This document shows, piece by piece, positions 51,657 to 62,073 of a stretch of DNA of 64,000 bases. The notes under the pieces were generated by a model, which was not told the origin of the DNA, searched no databases, and saw only the letters and a list, made by a program, of their open reading frames with translations. Position numbers and translations under genes: made by a program. Location of the stretch: NCBI GenBank assembly GCA_017621735.1, contig JAGASM010000035.1, forward strand, positions 33,069 through 97,068. The letters run 5' to 3'. Numbering within the stretch: the stretch's first letter is position 1; every line of letters starts with the position of its first letter. Origin of the DNA: Clostridia bacterium (lineage in GTDB: Bacteria; Bacillota; Clostridia; Christensenellales; Borkfalkiaceae).

Positions 51657-54392
51657 ATGAAAAAAGCATTTAGATTTCCGATACTCCTTGTCTTTTTAGC
51701 GGTGCTCCTTTTGGGGCTTCCCGTTCTTTCTTCGTGTAAAGAAGAGCCCGCGGCAAAATACGACGTTACGTTTGAATCGAACGGCGGGACGATGTATTAC
51801 AGTGTGCGCGCGGAAGCGGGGGACACGGTTACCCTTCCCACGCCCGAAAAAGAGGGCTACGAATTTGTCGGTTGGTACGACAACGCCGAACTGAGCGGGG
51901 ACGCTTTGGAAGAAACGTTTACCGTTTCGGCAAATGCAACCCTTTATGCAAAATGGGACGCTTACGAAGGGACGATCGTCTTTGTATCCGACGGCGGAAC
52001 GAGTTATAACGATTTGACTTTCTCGGCGCAACGGGTGCAACTTCCCACGCCGAAAAAGGAAGGATTTTTGTTCGGCGGATGGTATGAAAGCGAAACGTTT
52101 GAAGGGGAAAGCCTTGCAAGCGAAATCGTTCCCACGGGCGATATGACGTTGTATGCAAAGTGGGACGTAATCACGGGTTCGGTATTCTTTGTTTCCAACG
52201 GCGGAACGGAGTACGAACGCGTCGACACGGCGGGACAAAAGGTCGCTTTGCCTACGCCCGAAAAAGAAGGCGAAATCTTTGCGGGGTGGTACGACAACGC
52301 ACAGTTTAGCGGAAAGGTATACGAAGGGGAATTGATTCCTCAAGGAAACGTTACCTTATATGCACGTTGGGCGTCCAACTGCACCGTTATTACGTTGGAA
52401 GAAAACGGCGGGCAACCTGTTTCCGACGTCAAGTTGTTCGACAACGACAGACTGTCCCTTCCCACGCCCGAATATTGGGGCTACACCTTTAAGGGGTGGT
52501 ATGAAACGGAAGCGCTCACGGGCGAACCGGTGGACGAATATTTCTACTATCCTACGAGCGACGTAACTCTTTATGCAAAGTGGGAAAAGTGCAGTTATCT
52601 CTACTTATTCTACGGCGATACGAAGATGGACTGGGAGCGTTTTGAATATCCCGTGGACACGGTCATCACGTTGGACGAATTGAACGCGTTGATGACGCCC
52701 GAATCTATCATCATCACCGACTACCGCGGCGACGAGCATATTTGCCCGTTCGAATACTGGGCGTATCAAGGGGTAGACGAAACGTCGCATATCAAAGTAG
52801 TGTCTAACGTTACCCTTGACGAGGACTTCTTGATCCTCGTAGCCGATTACGATGAGAGCGAAGTTCCGCCCGATGAACATTTGTCTTACGACAGAGAAAA
52901 CGACGTCTATACCACGACGGGGAAAGTCGCACACTTGTTCATTGACGAAGTGGACACCTCCAAGCCTTACGCTTACAGTTTGAATATGTCGTTCAGAAAA
53001 GGGGACGGCGGTGCGTTCGGGCCTGCGTTTAGAATGCGCGTTTCCGACGCGGATTATCATTACGAGAGCGGATGCGATTATTTAAGCCCCGTTATCAATA
53101 CTGCAAGCGGAACGATGTACATTGCCCGCGTCTTGAACGGTTCGTGGGGCAATTTCGTCGCGACGTTCGACTTCTCGCTGTTGCCGAAGGCTTGGCAAGA
53201 GAAGTATAACGCAACGAGCGTCGGCGGGTTGATCGAGTTGACGATGTCCGTCGTCGATTACGGAACGTGGTTTGAAGTTTATATCGACAACGATTTGGCA
53301 TATACGTACACGAATGCAACCAACCTTGCAAGTTACCCGTATAAGGGCTTGGGTGCGAGAAGTTCGACGACTCCCTCCAAACTTTGGAACCCCGTAGTTT
53401 CGTACGGATATGAAATTTCGTTTGCAACGGGCGTCGACGGCTTGACGGCGCAATCTACCACTTGGCTTTGCGGCGACATTCAACTTCCCACGCTTGTAAG
53501 AGACGGTTACGCGTTAGAAGGTTGGTATTACGACCAAGCGTTGACGCAGCGCGTGGACGACGAAAACTTCGCACCGACGAAAGCGACTACGCTGTATGCA
53601 AAATGGTCGACCGATTACGTCGTCGTTTCCTTCAATACGAAGGGCGGCACGGCGTGCGACAGCGTAAACTATGCGGCAGGCAAACTGTTTACGCCCGACA
53701 CGGAGCGAATGAACTACATCTTCACGGGTTGGTATTACGACGAGGCTTGTACGCAGCCCGTTGACGTAAACAACTTCGCACCGACGGGAAATATTACCCT
53801 TTACGCGGGTTGGCGTTTGCCGTACACCAAAATTACGGACAACGGCAACGGCACTTATACTTATACTTCCAAGACGGAAGCGGTGTTGGGTACGTTGGAG
53901 CACGGCGTTCCCGCGGCGAATACCTATCACGAATTCTCGCAAACGATCACCATGACCAAGGGCGTGGCATCCGTCGGAATTGCCTTCCGCATGAACGTCG
54001 GCATGGACTACACGTATGAAACGGCGGGCACGAGTTACCTTTCCGTGCAGTTCGCGGGCGGGGCGTTTAGAATTTCCCGCGTATTGAATGGCTCTTGGGC
54101 GCGCATTCTTCCCAACAATGCGGACTACGGTTTGACAAAACTCCCGCAATCGTGGCAAGACAAATACAACGGCACGGCGGACGGCGGAAAGATTACGGTA
54201 ACGCTTATGATCCGCGACTACGGCACTTACTTTGAGGCGTATATCGACGGCACGCTTGCCTACACGTACGGTCAAAACGGCGAATCGGTCGATTTGACGC
54301 AATACACGGGCAACGGGTACGGGATCAGATGCTCCGCAGGTAGCGAAGTAATCTTCAAAGACATTACGGCGAACGTAAAGACGGCGGAATAA
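51657..54392 (+). CDS. Surface lipoprotein with InlB-type repeats and LamG-like domains
   Basis: 911 residues. Lipobox VLSSC near residue 26. About four InlB-type repeats (~35-310; KEGYEFVGWYDNAELSG, ATLYAKWD style endings), a LamG/DUF1080-like domain (~415-590), two more InlB-type repeats (~595-720), and a second LamG-like domain (~735-905) with the same SYLSVQFAGGAFRISRVLNGSW pattern (given piecewise) and DYGTYFEAYIDG. Unlike the other large proteins it has no GLUG repeats. AGGAGGGTAAGACG precedes the ATG. Confidence 0.82.
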   Translation: MKKAFRFPILLVFLAVLLLGLPVLSSCKEEPAAKYDVTFESNGGTMYYSVRAEAGDTVTLPTPEKEGYEFVGWYDNAELSGDALEETFTVSANATLYAKWDAYEGTIVFVSDGGTSYNDLTFSAQRVQLPTPKKEGFLFGGWYESETFEGESLASEIVPTGDMTLYAKWDVITGSVFFVSNGGTEYERVDTAGQKVALPTPEKEGEIFAGWYDNAQFSGKVYEGELIPQGNVTLYARWASNCTVITLEENGGQPVSDVKLFDNDRLSLPTPEYWGYTFKGWYETEALTGEPVDEYFYYPTSDVTLYAKWEKCSYLYLFYGDTKMDWERFEYPVDTVITLDELNALMTPESIIITDYRGDEHICPFEYWAYQGVDETSHIKVVSNVTLDEDFLILVADYDESEVPPDEHLSYDRENDVYTTTGKVAHLFIDEVDTSKPYAYSLNMSFRKGDGGAFGPAFRMRVSDADYHYESGCDYLSPVINTASGTMYIARVLNGSWGNFVATFDFSLLPKAWQEKYNATSVGGLIELTMSVVDYGTWFEVYIDNDLAYTYTNATNLASYPYKGLGARSSTTPSKLWNPVVSYGYEISFATGVDGLTAQSTTWLCGDIQLPTLVRDGYALEGWYYDQALTQRVDDENFAPTKATTLYAKWSTDYVVVSFNTKGGTACDSVNYAAGKLFTPDTERMNYIFTGWYYDEACTQPVDVNNFAPTGNITLYAGWRLPYTKITDNGNGTYTYTSKTEAVLGTLEHGVPAANTYHEFSQTITMTKGVASVGIAFRMNVGMDYTYETAGTSYLSVQFAGGAFRISRVLNGSWARILPNNADYGLTKLPQSWQDKYNGTADGGKITVTLMIRDYGTYFEAYIDGTLAYTYGQNGESVDLTQYTGNGYGIRCSAGSEVIFKDITANVKTAE

Positions 54393-54405
54393 GGAGGAAA
54401 AAAGC

Positions 54406-56055
54406 ATGACAAAGAAATTGATTTCATTTGGATTATCATTGAGCGTTTTATGCGGAAGTCTTGCGCTTTTGCCGCCTCCGCAAACGGCGGTTGCACAAAC
54501 GGAACCGCAAGCGCAATCGCAAACGGAAAAACCGTCCGAATTTTATACGCCCGTCAACGGATATTTCTATCAGTTGAGCGACAAGCTTTCCGACTCTCCC
54601 GACAGTTTTGAAGCGTGGGTAAAACTTCCGCTTTTGTCGGGCGGCGGGGACATCTTTACCGATTATTCGTCGAGAATTTATTGGCGGATCAACTTGAACG
54701 GAAAATTCGAGTTTAAGTGGAACAACGAGGCGGTTCATACGTTTGCCGATACGCAAAACTTGGCGGACGGCGAATGGCACCATATCGCGCTCGTACGCAC
54801 GGATACGGAGTTTACGTACTATCTCGACGGCGAAGTAGAGGGCGTTTACGAAGAAACGACGACGGCGAATACAAATCCGATTACGTATAACATCGGCAGT
54901 ACGAACAGATACGACTACGTAAACCCGTTAGAGGGGTACATCAAGCAGGTTACCTTCTACGAAGGCGCAATTTCGCAAGACCGCATTTTGAGCGATATGC
55001 AAAATCCCGAAGTCAGCGAAGATTGCGGAACGGCGAGAATTCTCGGCAACTGGAACATGGGCGATTACTGGACGGAGCGGTTTGTTTCTTCCACGGTAGA
55101 AGATTCTCCCGTCGCGGAATTGCATACCTTTGATAAGTTTATGGATGCGGACTATTCGTTCGGCGACTACGACTATACGTTTGCAATCTTCCCCGACATT
55201 CAAATTATGACGAATTTCAACCCGACGCGCTTGAATAACCAAATTCAATGGCTGATCGACAAAAAGGATGAAATGAACGTCCAGTTTGCAATGTTCGTCG
55301 GCGACCTCTCCGACTACGGTCAAAGAGAAAACTTGTATATCATCGCATCCGAAGCAATGAGCAAACTTGACAACGTCATTCCTTACTGTTTTGTTCCCGG
55401 CAACCACGACTACGACGACAACGCGGGTACGAGAAATCAAGTGTACTTTAACAGACACTTCCCGTACTCCAAGCACAGTCAACTTCCCGGGTTTGCAGGA
55501 ACTTACCAAGAGGGGACGATGACGAACAACTACTACACCTTCGACGTCGGAAACGGCATCAAATACCTCGTCATCAATTTGGAATATAAGCCCCGTTTGA
55601 GCGTATTGCGTTGGGCGAACGTCATTGCGGAAGCGCATCCCGATCACCGCATTATTATGAATACCCACTCCTACTTGACGGGTGCGGGCGATTTCTCGGG
55701 CGGTGCGAGCGTTGCAAACGAAGGCAACGGCGGTATCACCATTTTCAACGAGTTTATGGTCAACCATCCAAACGTCTTCATGGGCGTCGGCGGACACGAA
55801 AACAACGACGAACCGTACCACAGATACGAATACGGCATTCACGGCAACAAGATTTTGTCTATGCTTTGCGACGTACAAGTTTCGACGTATAACGATGCGG
55901 GTTGCCTCGACGTATTCTTGTTGGTTCACGTCAACGAAACGAAAAAGACGATGAACTGCGTCTACTACTCGCCTATGCACGAAAAGGTATTCAACCTGCA
56001 AGGGCAATTTGAACTGTCTTTTGCCGATCCGTTAAATCCTACGATCGGAGCATAA
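54406..56055 (+). CDS. Secreted LamG-like plus calcineurin-type metallophosphoesterase
   Basis: 549 residues; paralogue of the enzyme at 37409. Signal peptide (~1-33), LamG-like domain (~45-205; DGEWHHIALVRTDTEF, YYLDGEVEG), then phosphoesterase (~255-530): FAIFPDIQIM, VGDLSDYG, VPGNHDYDDN, MNTHSYLTG, GVGGHENNDE. The GDxxD, GNHD and GGHE elements are kept. In contrast to its paralogue there is no C-terminal membrane helix, so it is probably released or held by other proteins. Substrate unknown. Confidence 0.85.
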   Translation: MTKKLISFGLSLSVLCGSLALLPPPQTAVAQTEPQAQSQTEKPSEFYTPVNGYFYQLSDKLSDSPDSFEAWVKLPLLSGGGDIFTDYSSRIYWRINLNGKFEFKWNNEAVHTFADTQNLADGEWHHIALVRTDTEFTYYLDGEVEGVYEETTTANTNPITYNIGSTNRYDYVNPLEGYIKQVTFYEGAISQDRILSDMQNPEVSEDCGTARILGNWNMGDYWTERFVSSTVEDSPVAELHTFDKFMDADYSFGDYDYTFAIFPDIQIMTNFNPTRLNNQIQWLIDKKDEMNVQFAMFVGDLSDYGQRENLYIIASEAMSKLDNVIPYCFVPGNHDYDDNAGTRNQVYFNRHFPYSKHSQLPGFAGTYQEGTMTNNYYTFDVGNGIKYLVINLEYKPRLSVLRWANVIAEAHPDHRIIMNTHSYLTGAGDFSGGASVANEGNGGITIFNEFMVNHPNVFMGVGGHENNDEPYHRYEYGIHGNKILSMLCDVQVSTYNDAGCLDVFLLVHVNETKKTMNCVYYSPMHEKVFNLQGQFELSFADPLNPTIGA

Positions 56056-56082
56056 AAGAAAATCAATAGAAGGAGGAAATAT

Positions 56083-59000
56083 ATGAGAAAACTGAAAACG
56101 TTTTTACTCTTGTTCGTAGCGACGGTATGTACCTTTGTGCTTGCCGCCTGCGGCGAACCGACGGCATATTCGGTGAAATTCGTCAATGACGACGACAGCG
56201 TCTTACTCGAATTGTCCGTGAATGAAGGCGAAACGCCAGAATACACCTTGGAGGATCCCGAAAAGGAAGCGACGGCGCAGTACACCTATACGTTCGTCGG
56301 TTGGGACAAAGCGATTTCTCCCGCCACGGAAGACGTAACGTATAAGGCGACTTATTCGCAAACGGTCAACAAGTATACGGTTACGTTCGTTGACGAGGAC
56401 GGCACTGTCCTTCAATCGGGTGAAATCGAATACGGACAAACGCCCGTCTATGCGGGAGAAACGCCCACAAAGGCGGCGACGGTACAAAACACCTATACCT
56501 TTGGCGGTTGGGATAGCGAGATCGCAGCGGTAACGGGAAATGCGACGTATACGGCGACGTATACGCCCGTTGTCAACGAATACCAAGTTACCTTTATGGA
56601 TTTGGAAGGCGAAGTCTTATTCCAAGACATGGTGGCTTACGGCGAAGTTCCCGTTTACGGTGGCGAAACGCCCGCGCTCGAAGGCAACGCACAGTACAGT
56701 TACACGTTCGAGGGCTGGACGCCCGTGCTTGCTCCCGTTGACGGAGAGGCGACCTACCGTCCCGTATTCGAACGCCACGTCAACGAATATACGGTTACCT
56801 TTGTGGACGAGGAAGGCGAAGTGCTTCAAACGGGCAAAGTTCCTTACGGCACCGTTCCCGTCTTTGAAGGAACGTTACCTCTTCCCGAAGACACGGCGGA
56901 ATACGAGTACACGGGCGCGTGGGACAACGATATCGTAGCGGTAACGGGCGAAGCGACGTATACCTATATCGTAACGGAATCGGTTAGAACGTACGAAATC
57001 AAGTTTGTAAACGACGACGGCACCGTGCTCAAAACGATTGACCTTGAATACGGCGAAACGCCCGTATTCGAAAAGATTCCTTACAAGGCGGCAACGGAAG
57101 CGACTGTCTACACCTTCGACGGTTGGGATAGCGAAATTGCGGCGGTAGCAGGGGATAAGACGTATACGGCAACGTATGCAAGCGCGCAAAATACGTATGA
57201 GGCAGTTATCGCACACGTAACGGTAGACGGTTTCGTTGCGGCGGCTCCCGCAAAACAAGCGATTGCGGCGCAAGGTCTTCAAACGTACATGGCTCCCACT
57301 TTGGACGGGTTGACGGCTTCTCACCAAACGTATAAATTTAACTACGCTGGCGATAAGGTTTTGGCAGTCATCTATTATAGCGAAGTAGACGTATGGGACG
57401 GCACGTCCGTATCTCAAACGTTCGTCGGCGACGGAACGGCGGAAAACCCTTACCTCATCCAAAGCGGTGCGGATCTCGCGCTCTTGCGTGCAAACGTCAA
57501 CGCGGGCAATTCGTACGCAGGTCAATACTTCAAGATGACCAAGAGCATCGACTTGAACGGCGTAAGCCTCATGATCGGTAGTTCGTCCACGACAGGCGCT
57601 GCGTCGACCAATACCTTCGGCGGCACGTTCGACGGCAACAACTGCTCCATTTTGAACGTTGCCACCAACGAAACGACGACGGGGCAGTACGCGGCGTTGT
57701 TTAAGGGCTTGATCGCAGGCGGTAAGGTTGCAAATCTTTCCACCTACGGCGCATACAACCAAACGGTTAAAATGAACGGCGTTATCGTAGGCTTTAACTA
57801 CGGTACGGTAGAAAATTGTACCAACTACGTTTCCGTTACGCCTGCAGAGGGCGCATCGGTAGGCGAAATTCACCGTTACACGGCGGGTATCGTATCTTGG
57901 AACTGCGGGACGATTCTCTCTTGCGTCAACTACGGCAATATGTCCGGTGAAGAATACGCAAGCGGTATCGCGTCGCGTTCTGACGATGCGGCTTGCAGAG
58001 TAGAAGGCTGTATCAACTACGGAACGGTTACGGGTACGGGCTTCCGCGCGGGCGGTATTATCGGATTTGCGCGTTACGGCACGGTTGCAGAATGCGCGAA
58101 CTTCGGTAGCGCATCGACGGCTGCAACGAGCAGCGATAGCCAAGTTGGCGGCATTGCGGGACTTGTCAGTTACGCAACGCTTACGGATTGTGTCAACTAC
58201 GGTACGGTATCTTCAACGGCGAACGCAAACTACGTCGGCGGTATTGCAGGGTTCGTAGACACGACGGACGGTACGATTACGGGTTGCGACAACTACGGCG
58301 AAGTAAGCGGTTATAAATATGCGGCGGGCATTGTCGGAAAGAGTTCGAGTGCAATTACCGACTGTGTCAACTACGGCAAGGTTACCGGTCGTTCCAACTA
58401 TGCGGCTGGTATTGTCGGCCAAATGGGCGGCGCGCTTTCGAACTGCGACAACCGTGGCGACGTTACGGGTACGTACGATATGGGCGGCGTTGTCGGCGGC
58501 GTTACGATTACCGGTACGCTTTCCAATTGCGACAACTACGGTAAGGTTACGGGCTCTCAAAAGATGGGCGGTATTGCAGGTCTTACGGAATGCCATATTA
58601 CCGACTGTAACAACTATGGCGAAGTCGTCGGCTCGATCGACTTTGTCGGCGGTATCGTCGGTGCGTCCTATAAGAGTTCCGACGGTTCCCGTACCATTAC
58701 AAACTGTAACAACTACGCGAACGTAACGGGTAAAAACTACGTCGGCGGTATCGACGGACGTCCTTACGGCGGGGTGTTGAACTATGTAAACTGCTCGAAT
58801 ACGGCTACGGTAAAAGCAACGGGCAACTACGCAGGCGGTATCGCAGGCAGTATTGGCAGAACGAACAAAACGGACGATAACGTAACGGCGACGTTGGACG
58901 GATGTATCAACAACGGCGCGGTCGTTGCAACATATCCGGGCGCACTCGTCGGCGAATTCAGCGATACTCCGTCTACGCTCGACATCAAAGACAACTGCTC

Positions 59001-61497
59001 GACGACCATCAAAAACATGTACTACATCGGTAGAAACACGAAGTTGGGCGCGCCGGCAGGGGACATTCATAGAACGTTTGTCATCGAATTTGTAGACGAA
59101 GACGGCGAAGTACTTCAAACCGAAACGTTGGACGAAGGCACGATGCCCGTCTTCAAAGGCACCCTTCCTACGCTTCCCGAAAACACCGACTACTGCACGT
59201 ACACGGGCGCATGGGATAAAGAAATTGTTGCTGCTACGGCAAACGCAACCTATACTTACGTGATTACGGCAACGTACGAAAAGTACACCGTACAATTCGT
59301 AGACGAAGACGGCGAAGTCTTGTACGAAACGCAAGTAGAGTGGGGACAAACGCCCGTCTACGGCGGAGAAACGCCTACCAAACAAGCGACGACGGAAAAG
59401 GTATACGAATTCGCGGGCTGGACGCCTGAAATTGCTGCCATCACGGGCGAAACGACGTATACGGTCGTCTTTGAAGAAAAGGATAACGAATATACGGTTA
59501 CCTTTGTAGACGAAGACGGCGAAGAACTCCAAACGGGCAAAGTCGCTTACGGCGTTGTTCCTACCTTTACGGGCACCCTTCCTACGCTTCCCGAAGATAC
59601 TGCGCAATACGCATACACGGGCGCTTGGGATAAAGAAATTGTAGCCGTAACCGAAGATGCAACGTATACGTATATCATTACGCAAACGGTTAGATCGTAC
59701 CAAATCAAGTTTGTAAACGACGACGGTACGGTATACTATGATGAAACGCTTGAATACGGCGAAACGCCCGTATTCGAAAAGATTCCTTACAAAGCGGCAA
59801 CGACGGAAAGCGTCTACACCTTCAACGGTTGGGATAGCGAAGTTGCGGCGGTAGCAGGGGATAAGACGTATACGGCAACGTATATGACCGAACAAAATAC
59901 GTATGCGGCAGTCATTGCGCACGTAACGATCGACGGTTTCGTTGCGTACGACGCGGCAAAGATCACGTTGGAAGAACAAGGTCTTCAAACTTACACCGCT
60001 CCCGTTGTGGAAGGGTTAACGGCTTCTCACCAAACGTATAAATACAACTACGTTGGCGAAAAGGTTTTGGCAGTTATCTACTACAGCGAAGTAGACGTAT
60101 GGGACGGCACGTCCGTATCTCAAACGTTCGTCGGCGAAGGCACGGCGGAAAATCCTTACCTCATTCAAAGCGGGGCCGATCTCGCGCTCTTGCGTCAAAG
60201 CGTCAACGCGGGTAGCACCTTTGCGGATACGTATTTCAAGATGACCAAGAGCATCGATTTGAATAACGTCGGTTTCATGATCGGTACGAGCGCAACGGTT
60301 GCATTCGGCGGCACGTTCGACGGCAACAACTGCTCGCTTTTGAACTTGAACACGAATGAGTTGACCGGAAAGGAATATACCGGGTTGTTTAGATACTTGC
60401 TTACGGGAAGTAAGGTTAGCAACCTTTCCACCTACGGGGAGTATAACCGCGTCAATAAGTTCAGCGGCGTTATCGCAGGTCATAACTACGGCACGATTGA
60501 AAACGTAACCAACTACGTTTCGGTTACCGTGGCAAGCGGGACGACGGCGGGAAATATGCAACGCTACGGTGCAGGTATCGCGGGTTATACCAACGGCGAT
60601 ATCATCGGTTGTGTCAACTACGGCGCAATCGGCGGCGAAGAATATGCAAGCGGTATCGTTTCGCGGTTGAATGCAGCGGCTAAAATCGAGAATTGTATCA
60701 ACTACGGTAACATTAAGGGAGCGGCACAAAAGACGGCAGGGATCGTCGCTGAAGGAACTGCAGGCGGTAACATTACGGGTTGCGTTAACTTCGGCAGCAT
60801 TACGGGCACTTCCCGTTCGGCAGGTATCGTCGGCGGTAAATTGACGAACGCAACCGTAACCGATTGTATCAACTACGGCGACGTTACGTTGACGGGCGAT
60901 TACGCGGCGGGTATCGTCGGTGCTGAAAGTTCGGTTGCAGTCATCGAGAATTGCGTCAACTACGGCAATATCACGGCTGATCAATGGGTTGGCGGTATTG
61001 CAGGACGAAACGGTGCGAATATTACGGATTGCATCAATTACGGTACCATAACGGAAACGGCAGGAAACTTTGTCGGAGGTATTGTCGGTGCTTCGTCGGG
61101 GACGCGTACCATTTCCGGCTGTATCAACTACGGTGCGGTTATTGGCACGAACTACGCAGGAGGAATCGACGGTAGACCTTACGCCGATACGTTGACGATT
61201 GTGGATTGTATCAACAATGGTACTGTAACGTGTTCGGGTACCTATGCGGGCGGTATTGTCGGCAGAACGGACGTAGCGCATACGACCTTGATCAATTGCC
61301 AAAGCAACGGCGAAGTTACGGCAACCTATGCTGGCGTGTACGTCGGATTAAATTCGACGACGGAAACGACGGGTTACGTGATCTACGATTCGTGCTCCAC
61401 GACGCTTACGGGCAATGCAATCGGTTACGACAACGCGACGGCGGCAGGTATTCCTTTGGAAGGATTTGCTTACACGGCAACGCCTACCGAAGAATAA
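56083..61497 (+). CDS. Giant surface lipoprotein with a duplicated InlB-repeat plus GLUG module
   Basis: 1804 residues. Lipobox VLAAC. The first half has five InlB-type repeats (~25-365), a conserved linker (HVTVDGFVAA...SEVDVWDGTSVSQTF, ...NPYLIQSGADLALLR) and GLUG repeats to ~980; the second half repeats this with four InlB-type repeats, the same linker and more GLUG repeats. The linker DNA near 57043 and 59749 is highly similar (offset 2706 bp, in frame), so internal recombination could delete or expand one module. No C-terminal anchor. Last gene of surface operon 2. Confidence 0.85.
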   Translation: MRKLKTFLLLFVATVCTFVLAACGEPTAYSVKFVNDDDSVLLELSVNEGETPEYTLEDPEKEATAQYTYTFVGWDKAISPATEDVTYKATYSQTVNKYTVTFVDEDGTVLQSGEIEYGQTPVYAGETPTKAATVQNTYTFGGWDSEIAAVTGNATYTATYTPVVNEYQVTFMDLEGEVLFQDMVAYGEVPVYGGETPALEGNAQYSYTFEGWTPVLAPVDGEATYRPVFERHVNEYTVTFVDEEGEVLQTGKVPYGTVPVFEGTLPLPEDTAEYEYTGAWDNDIVAVTGEATYTYIVTESVRTYEIKFVNDDGTVLKTIDLEYGETPVFEKIPYKAATEATVYTFDGWDSEIAAVAGDKTYTATYASAQNTYEAVIAHVTVDGFVAAAPAKQAIAAQGLQTYMAPTLDGLTASHQTYKFNYAGDKVLAVIYYSEVDVWDGTSVSQTFVGDGTAENPYLIQSGADLALLRANVNAGNSYAGQYFKMTKSIDLNGVSLMIGSSSTTGAASTNTFGGTFDGNNCSILNVATNETTTGQYAALFKGLIAGGKVANLSTYGAYNQTVKMNGVIVGFNYGTVENCTNYVSVTPAEGASVGEIHRYTAGIVSWNCGTILSCVNYGNMSGEEYASGIASRSDDAACRVEGCINYGTVTGTGFRAGGIIGFARYGTVAECANFGSASTAATSSDSQVGGIAGLVSYATLTDCVNYGTVSSTANANYVGGIAGFVDTTDGTITGCDNYGEVSGYKYAAGIVGKSSSAITDCVNYGKVTGRSNYAAGIVGQMGGALSNCDNRGDVTGTYDMGGVVGGVTITGTLSNCDNYGKVTGSQKMGGIAGLTECHITDCNNYGEVVGSIDFVGGIVGASYKSSDGSRTITNCNNYANVTGKNYVGGIDGRPYGGVLNYVNCSNTATVKATGNYAGGIAGSIGRTNKTDDNVTATLDGCINNGAVVATYPGALVGEFSDTPSTLDIKDNCSTTIKNMYYIGRNTKLGAPAGDIHRTFVIEFVDEDGEVLQTETLDEGTMPVFKGTLPTLPENTDYCTYTGAWDKEIVAATANATYTYVITATYEKYTVQFVDEDGEVLYETQVEWGQTPVYGGETPTKQATTEKVYEFAGWTPEIAAITGETTYTVVFEEKDNEYTVTFVDEDGEELQTGKVAYGVVPTFTGTLPTLPEDTAQYAYTGAWDKEIVAVTEDATYTYIITQTVRSYQIKFVNDDGTVYYDETLEYGETPVFEKIPYKAATTESVYTFNGWDSEVAAVAGDKTYTATYMTEQNTYAAVIAHVTIDGFVAYDAAKITLEEQGLQTYTAPVVEGLTASHQTYKYNYVGEKVLAVIYYSEVDVWDGTSVSQTFVGEGTAENPYLIQSGADLALLRQSVNAGSTFADTYFKMTKSIDLNNVGFMIGTSATVAFGGTFDGNNCSLLNLNTNELTGKEYTGLFRYLLTGSKVSNLSTYGEYNRVNKFSGVIAGHNYGTIENVTNYVSVTVASGTTAGNMQRYGAGIAGYTNGDIIGCVNYGAIGGEEYASGIVSRLNAAAKIENCINYGNIKGAAQKTAGIVAEGTAGGNITGCVNFGSITGTSRSAGIVGGKLTNATVTDCINYGDVTLTGDYAAGIVGAESSVAVIENCVNYGNITADQWVGGIAGRNGANITDCINYGTITETAGNFVGGIVGASSGTRTISGCINYGAVIGTNYAGGIDGRPYADTLTIVDCINNGTVTCSGTYAGGIVGRTDVAHTTLINCQSNGEVTATYAGVYVGLNSTTETTGYVIYDSCSTTLTGNAIGYDNATAAGIPLEGFAYTATPTEE

Positions 61498-61536
61498 TTG
61501 CTTTGCATAAGTAACGTAACGGATAACAACTAAAAG

Positions 61537-61575
61537 GGGAGCGGTTGCCATGCAACCGCTCCCTTCATAATTTTT
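61537..61575 (+). terminator. Terminator of surface operon 2, first hairpin
   Basis: GGGAGCGGTTGC (61537-61548) / GCAACCGCTCCC (61552-61563), CAT loop, T-rich tail. Confidence 0.87.
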
Positions 61576-61600
61576 TAACGTATTCTCGCAAAGTGAAAAG

Positions 61601-61635
61601 GGGCGATTGCTATGCAACCGCCCTTAATATTTTTT
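61601..61635 (+). terminator. Second, similar hairpin downstream of surface operon 2
   Basis: GGGCGATTGC / GCAACCGCCC (one mismatch) around TAT, then T run 61629-61635. It looks like a diverged copy of the preceding terminator. Confidence 0.8.
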
Positions 61636-61677
61636 AACCTAAACTCTAATATTTTCTTACCAACAGTTTTACACTGC

Positions 61678-61892
61678 CGACCGCCTCGTTTCTTTCAACC
61701 TAACGGATTCGCGTCAAAAAGGATTTTGGTTGCAAAAGCAACCAAAGCGTCGTCGCTCGCAAACATTTTCCCTTAAACCGCACGGTTTCGTTTCTCGCTC
61801 CTCGCACGAACCTCCGACTGCCTCGTTTCTTTCAACCTAACGGATTCGCGTCTTTGGCGACGCGCCCCGCTCGACAATTCTTAATTGTCGAC
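61678..61892. repeat. 38-bp direct repeat and hairpins in a 500-bp non-coding stretch
   Basis: 61678-61715 recurs at 61815-61852 with one mismatch (CGACCGCCTCG... / CGACTGCCTCG...). Between and beside the copies are a 9-bp hairpin TTTGGTTGC / GCAACCAAA (61725-61746) and TCGACAATT-CTT-AATTGTCGA near 61871-61891. No coding potential was recognised between 61636 and 62073. An attachment site or degenerate element is possible. Confidence 0.7.
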
Positions 61893-62073
61893 TTTGCCGA
61901 CAAGCGTTCTCGTAAACCAACTTGCCCAAGGCAAAGCGATTGCTCACCCGTTCTCAGGCATGTTACCGCCTTGTTCTTCTGGGATAGGAGGCATTCGGGA
62001 ATGATGGGTCAAAGTATTACAAAAGCAAAAAAATAAAGACAAGCCATAAAATGAATTTAACCAACCAAAAGTA

